A stretch of 8,617 nucleotides of DNA from Lachnospiraceae bacterium. Its GTDB lineage: Bacteria; Bacillota_A; Clostridia; Lachnospirales; Lachnospiraceae. Of this stretch, positions 5,032 through 8,617 are shown piece after piece. The stretch lies in NCBI GenBank assembly GCA_017542725.1, contig JAFXWR010000338.1:1-8617 (forward strand). Reading direction: 5' to 3'. Position numbers and translations under genes: made by a program. Numbering within the stretch: the first letter of the stretch is position 1; every line of letters begins with the position of its first letter. A model generated the notes under the pieces. That model was given only the letters and a program-made list of their open reading frames with translations, ran no database searches and was not told where the DNA came from.

Positions 5032-8000
5032 TCAAGTGTTGACGATGTAGTCAGCGAGAGTTTGGTGGAGTCAAGTCAAAAGGAAACACCAAATTATTAT
5101 CTTGAGTACAAAGAATATCATGAGGAGAAAGTCTTAATCAAAAAAGAAAATGGTGAAGACAAAACTTCAAATGATGAAAAAGTAATTTCAGAAGGTGATG
5201 ACGAAGGTGTTACCACTAATTTTGATGAAGAAGAAACAAGTGGTGATGGTTATCTAGAAGAACCGGAAGAAGATGAAAATGAAACTTCCGAAGAGAACAC
5301 AACTGAGGAAGAAGAATCAGAGACAGTAGAGTCAAGTGAAGAAGAAACTACTGCCGAGACTTTTGATGAGGAAACTTCCGAAGAAGAGACAAGCGAATCG
5401 AAAGATACAGATGAATCAGAAGAGACTACTATTACTATAGAAGAAACTTCTGATACAAGCGAGACATTGGAAACAACTGAGACAGAAGTAGCCGTTGAAG
5501 AGACCACTGATGAAGAAGAAACAACTATGGAAGAGACAACTAAGGAAGATACAACTAAGATAGAAGAAACAAATGTGGTGGAAGAGGCGAGTGTAAAAGA
5601 GAGTGAGACTAATAATGAAGAAATTGAGACAACTGAGAAGTCTCAAGAAGATTTGATTGATGAGACAACCGAAGCTAATGTTGATAATATAGATGATGTA
5701 AAAGTTAATAGTGAGATAGAATTTGTAGAAGCAACTAAAAGTGAAACTGAGAAAGAGATAAAAGTAGTTAAGAAGTATATCGTAGCTACAAGATCTATAC
5801 CTGAGGACAGTGTGTGGAAACTAAAAGAGATTTTAGCAAATGAGTCAAGTGCGTCATTTAGAAAAATTCCTTCTATAGAGGATGTAAAAGAAAAATATCT
5901 TGCAAAAGATGTTAAAGTGCTTGTAGAGAACCAATATGGCGATCAAAAAGTAGTTACAGTTCCTGCAAAGTGGAACGTAGAAATTTTGTCAAAGGTATAT
6001 CGTCCAGAGTATATACCTGAGAGTAAAGATTATAAAGCAGATGAAAATGGAAATGTTGAAGTTATAGAAAATGGTGTAGTAGTAGCTTCAATTTCTGAAG
6101 CAGAGGATGGCTCACAGAGCTTGCCTGTACAGGAGGAAAGTGTACACGAGTTGTATGAGAGTGAAGTAGAAATTATCGAAGGATTTAACAACACTGAAGA
6201 AGGTGATAGTTTCGACATCGTAGGCGGTGGCGACATTGTAGGCGGTGGCGACATCGTAGGGGCGAGCATTGCGAGCCCTATAGATGACGAACATGATGTA
6301 GTTATCACTGACGAAGAAGTAATTTATGAATATGAGGAATTAAGCGACGACAGTCCTATAATTCCAGATGAAGATGAGTTAGATAAGACAGATTTACTCA
6401 AAGGAAATGCTAAGAATGGTGTAGTAAATAAGGAAAATGCAGCAGAAGAAGGTATGGCTGCGATTGACCTTGGAGAACTTGCAGCAGAACTTGGAAAGCT
6501 CTTGAATAGCGATGTAGAAGTTGTTGCTGATATGCATTTTGAATTACCACTTCTTGGCGCTGGTGGACATAGCCACTGGGTATGCGGAAGAGCAAATTGT
6601 AGTGATACTGTTGCAAATCACTTCAATGAGCAAATGAACACTGAACACCCTGTTAGAGATTCAAAGACTTATCAGGCTGTAAATAATTATGAAGATTTTA
6701 AGAATTATATAGCAAGTGGTGCATCTGAATATAGCTATTTATACCTTGCAGCAAATATAGAAGTCACTGAGATGATAAGCGTTACAAAACCACTCTTCCT
6801 TTGCTTAAATGACTATAAGTTGTCATTTACAGCTTCTGGACAGATATGTACATACTATAATGAAGATGATCCAACTGCTGAAACTCTTGGAACCTGGCCA
6901 TATGCTATATGTATATGTGGATGTAATGATGACAGAAAAGAAGATGGAACGACAGGTCAAGATAATTATTGTGGATATATAGATGGACTTAATCAGGGAA
7001 GAAAAGCCCCAGCTATATTCTATACAAAGTCAAAAGGTGTATATTTCTATGGTCTTGGAAATGAGACAGCTGTAGATGCATTTGATAATTACCAAGAAGA
7101 TGAAATAAGAATTAAAATCAAGAATTTTATAGCTTCAAATGAAATTACAACTTATGTGCCAAGAAAGGCTCAAAAGTATACAACATATAAGCCTGGTTCT
7201 TCAGAGACAGAGACAAAATATTATAGTTATCCAAACAACTATCTTTACAATACAAAAATAGGTGAAAAAGATAATTATAAAGATTACTCATCATCATTCC
7301 TCACTATGTCTATAAATGATGTAGATCAAGCGGCTACTCAGACAACAAGAAGAGCATTCTTCTATGCTCTTGATGTAGAGGGAGTGTCATCAAATGATGG
7401 TGGATTTGCAAATTTATATTATGTAAACTCAGTTGCTGTAGAACACTGTAAGTTTACAAATGTAGCAGCATTTAGAGGCGGCATCATCTCGGCTGATTAT
7501 GATGTGCGTAGATTCTCTACTGCAGAAGGAACTTCTATTATGAACGACTATATTAATATCGGTCATAGTAAGGTAGAATATTGTGGACTCGGCTCTGAAT
7601 TTAAGTATATGGATGGCTCAGAGATTAAAACAGGAAGAAAAGATATTGAGACTTGGGGAAGTGTAGGAAGATACAATAATGGTACAAGAGCTGTAAGGCC
7701 TAATACAAGTATACCATATGGAGATGATGTAATATATAGACCAGATAAGAATGGTTTATTCTTACTTGAAAACTATGATGGTGGTTCTACACTTGAAACA
7801 TATCGTCTCATAAAAGGAAATATATTTGAAAATAATCATATAGGAAGCGACTATGAGGGATATGGCTGTCAGTCACAAGCTTATGCTATATATCTTACAC
7901 TTGATTCAGTAGGTGCAAACACTACAAATATAGTTGGAAATACTTTTAGAGCTTCGGCTGGTGGTGCTATCTATGTTGAAAACTTATATAACGAGAGAAA

Positions 8001-8617
8001 TGGTAAGGCTCTCACAGATAAGAGTGAAGGAACATTCTACCTTGATAACAATAAGGTGGCTGGAAACGAATTAAATAATTCAGCATTTGCTACAAACAAT
8101 AAACCAACAAGTCTTGCAGTAATCAATTTCGAAAAAATTGGTACAGCACTTATAAATTCAAAGATTATAGCTACGACTGACACCGATGCTAGAACCATAA
8201 GCAATAATGCTGGTATTGGTACTGGTGCTGTAAAGTTTTCTTGTGTAAATATAGTTTATGTGTATAGAACAGAATTTAAAGACAATCGTCCTATAGGTGA
8301 TTTGAAAAATGGTGGAAACATTTATCTAAGCACATGCTCAACGGTATATATAGGAAATCTAAATTCTAAACAGGATGAGAATGTAAAAATAGTGAAGACT
8401 GGTACAACTGCATCACCAAATAATGGTGGAGGAATATATGCTTATGACGTAACTGATTTGTATATTTCTGATGTAACTTTTGAAGGATTACATGCAGATG
8501 ATAATGGCGGTGCAATTTATGCAAAAGGTGAAAATAGAAATACAAAGCTCAGTGTATATGGCTCTACATTTACAAACAATAAAGTTTTCTTTAATCCAGA
8601 TGGATCTAGTGATGATC
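4945..8617 (+). CDS. Second giant beta-helix surface protein, N-terminal part (3' end outside window)
   Basis: The frame runs open for 1224 codons to the window end. The start ATG has AAGAGG at 8-nt spacing and gives a Sec signal peptide: MLSQKMKR, a hydrophobic core, and a likely cut after VLA at residue 29. Next come a Glu/Thr/Ser-rich acidic stalk (about 93-272), a segment with IPSIEDV...KVLVENQYG...VTVPAKWNVE (about 300-335) that resembles a bacterial Ig-like domain, a DIVGGG repeat (424-439), and a His/Cys cassette (HSHWVCG from 542). After that lies a right-handed beta-helix-like region with GGAIY or GGGIY motifs followed by F(T/E)xN-type turns, as in Pmp-like repeats (three GG[AG]IY at about 7960-7974, 8428-8441 and 8506-8520). 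Inferred role: secreted, probably wall-bound adhesin of the same family as gene 1. The C-terminal anchor is not visible. It has its own promoter, separate from the upstream operon. No catalytic motif was found. Confidence 0.88.
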   Translation, partial: MLSQKMKRVISIVLIVCMTFCSNGFSVLASSVDDVVSESLVESSQKETPNYYLEYKEYHEEKVLIKKENGEDKTSNDEKVISEGDDEGVTTNFDEEETSGDGYLEEPEEDENETSEENTTEEEESETVESSEEETTAETFDEETSEEETSESKDTDESEETTITIEETSDTSETLETTETEVAVEETTDEEETTMEETTKEDTTKIEETNVVEEASVKESETNNEEIETTEKSQEDLIDETTEANVDNIDDVKVNSEIEFVEATKSETEKEIKVVKKYIVATRSIPEDSVWKLKEILANESSASFRKIPSIEDVKEKYLAKDVKVLVENQYGDQKVVTVPAKWNVEILSKVYRPEYIPESKDYKADENGNVEVIENGVVVASISEAEDGSQSLPVQEESVHELYESEVEIIEGFNNTEEGDSFDIVGGGDIVGGGDIVGASIASPIDDEHDVVITDEEVIYEYEELSDDSPIIPDEDELDKTDLLKGNAKNGVVNKENAAEEGMAAIDLGELAAELGKLLNSDVEVVADMHFELPLLGAGGHSHWVCGRANCSDTVANHFNEQMNTEHPVRDSKTYQAVNNYEDFKNYIASGASEYSYLYLAANIEVTEMISVTKPLFLCLNDYKLSFTASGQICTYYNEDDPTAETLGTWPYAICICGCNDDRKEDGTTGQDNYCGYIDGLNQGRKAPAIFYTKSKGVYFYGLGNETAVDAFDNYQEDEIRIKIKNFIASNEITTYVPRKAQKYTTYKPGSSETETKYYSYPNNYLYNTKIGEKDNYKDYSSSFLTMSINDVDQAATQTTRRAFFYALDVEGVSSNDGGFANLYYVNSVAVEHCKFTNVAAFRGGIISADYDVRRFSTAEGTSIMNDYINIGHSKVEYCGLGSEFKYMDGSEIKTGRKDIETWGSVGRYNNGTRAVRPNTSIPYGDDVIYRPDKNGLFLLENYDGGSTLETYRLIKGNIFENNHIGSDYEGYGCQSQAYAIYLTLDSVGANTTNIVGNTFRASAGGAIYVENLYNERNGKALTDKSEGTFYLDNNKVAGNELNNSAFATNNKPTSLAVINFEKIGTALINSKIIATTDTDARTISNNAGIGTGAVKFSCVNIVYVYRTEFKDNRPIGDLKNGGNIYLSTCSTVYIGNLNSKQDENVKIVKTGTTASPNNGGGIYAYDVTDLYISDVTFEGLHADDNGGAIYAKGENRNTKLSVYGSTFTNNKVFFNPDGSSDD
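5221..5760 (+). other. Glu/Thr/Ser-rich acidic stalk of gene 3
   Basis: About 180 residues are dominated by E, T, S and D, with recurring EETT, EETS and ETTE blocks and almost no aromatic residues. At DNA level it is a degenerate GAA-GAA-ACA-ACT array, which explains the long antisense open frames over it. It is likely a disordered, strongly acidic spacer that lifts the beta-helix away from the wall; the many Thr and Ser are possible O-glycosylation sites, which is inference. Confidence 0.75.
6214..6261 (+). repeat. In-frame 18-bp minisatellite (DIVGGG) in gene 3
   Basis: The unit GACATCGTAGGCGGTGGC at 6214-6231 is repeated at 6232-6249 with one change (ATC to ATT). A third, partial copy starts at 6250 and breaks off at GACATCGTAGGG. 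It encodes DIVGGG-DIVGGG-DIVG. It is clearly richer in GC than the DNA around it. As each unit is 18 bp, changes in copy number would alter linker length without a frameshift. Confidence 0.85.
6568..6924 (+). repeat. His/Cys helix-start cassette in gene 3
   Basis: The cassette reads HSHWVCG (residues 542-548), a second Cys at 552 and His at 559, then YLYLAANIEV and LFLCLNDYKL with Cys at 6802, and a Cys cluster CICGC at 6910-6924. From the first His to the CLND Cys is 78 residues, against 80 and 77 in the two copies of gene 1. The gap between the first two Cys is shorter by three residues, and the His two after the second Cys is Asp here. The end of the cassette carries three Cys where gene 1 has one. 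Confidence 0.72.

Noticed and set aside
5250..5646. Antisense Ser/Val-rich and Cys/Phe-rich open frames
   Set aside because: They are the complement of the GAA/ACA-type stalk array, which has few stops on the other strand; no ribosome binding site was seen.
6214..6261. Possible CRISPR-like repeat
   Set aside because: The copies are directly adjacent without spacers and lie in frame within a coding sequence.
6030..6616. Antisense open frames over the DIVGGG region (Met-Ser-Pro-Pro-Pro repeats)
   Set aside because: They are the mirror of the minisatellite and of well-supported coding sequence on the + strand.

Overview
The window is AT-rich. Its intergenic signals are typical of low-GC Bacillota: TTGNNN-17-TATAAT promoters, AG-rich ribosome binding sites, and a GC stem followed by a T-run as terminator. 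The proteins carry a mosaic of parallel beta-helix repeats, a Listeria-Bacteroides (Flg_new/InlB B-like) repeat and cell-wall-binding (choline/glucan-binding-like) repeats, plus E/T/S-rich linkers. That mosaic is common in host-associated Clostridia, above all Lachnospiraceae. An oral or gut Lachnospiraceae such as Lachnoanaerobaculum or a relative is my best guess, but it is inference; no marker gene fixes the genus.

Layout, all on the + strand. (1) Positions 1-3827 hold the 3' part (1274 codons) of a giant secreted, wall-associated beta-helix protein. It is built of repeated modules of about 440-477 residues and ends in a Flg_new-like domain and cell-wall-binding-like repeats. (2) Positions 3851-4579 (possibly from 3818, overlapping gene 1) hold a lipoprotein with a flavodoxin fold (Flavodoxin_4-like), apparently in the same operon. 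(3) Positions 4631-4716 hold an intact tRNA-Leu(UAA) with its own promoter just upstream and an intrinsic terminator downstream. (4) Positions 4717-4944 hold a strong-looking promoter and a leader of about 90 nt with hairpins. (5) From 4945 to the window end runs the 5' part (1224 codons) of a second giant surface protein: signal peptide, long acidic E/T/S-rich stalk, possible Ig-like segment, a DIVGGG minisatellite, then the same cassette as gene 1 followed by beta-helix repeats.

The two large proteins are paralogous in architecture. Both have an HxHxxCG...C...H motif, then 77-80 residues after its first His a 'CLN/TG' Cys, then further Cys residues where the beta-helix begins. In gene 1 this cassette occurs twice, with exactly 24 residues from the CLNG/CLTG Cys to the next Cys in both copies. 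The most interesting hypothesis is that this recurring His/Cys cassette is a metal-binding or disulfide-stapled cap for each beta-helix domain of a modular adhesin family, and that a membrane-anchored, flavodoxin-like lipoprotein is co-expressed with one member. No mobile element, CRISPR array, rRNA or origin was seen.
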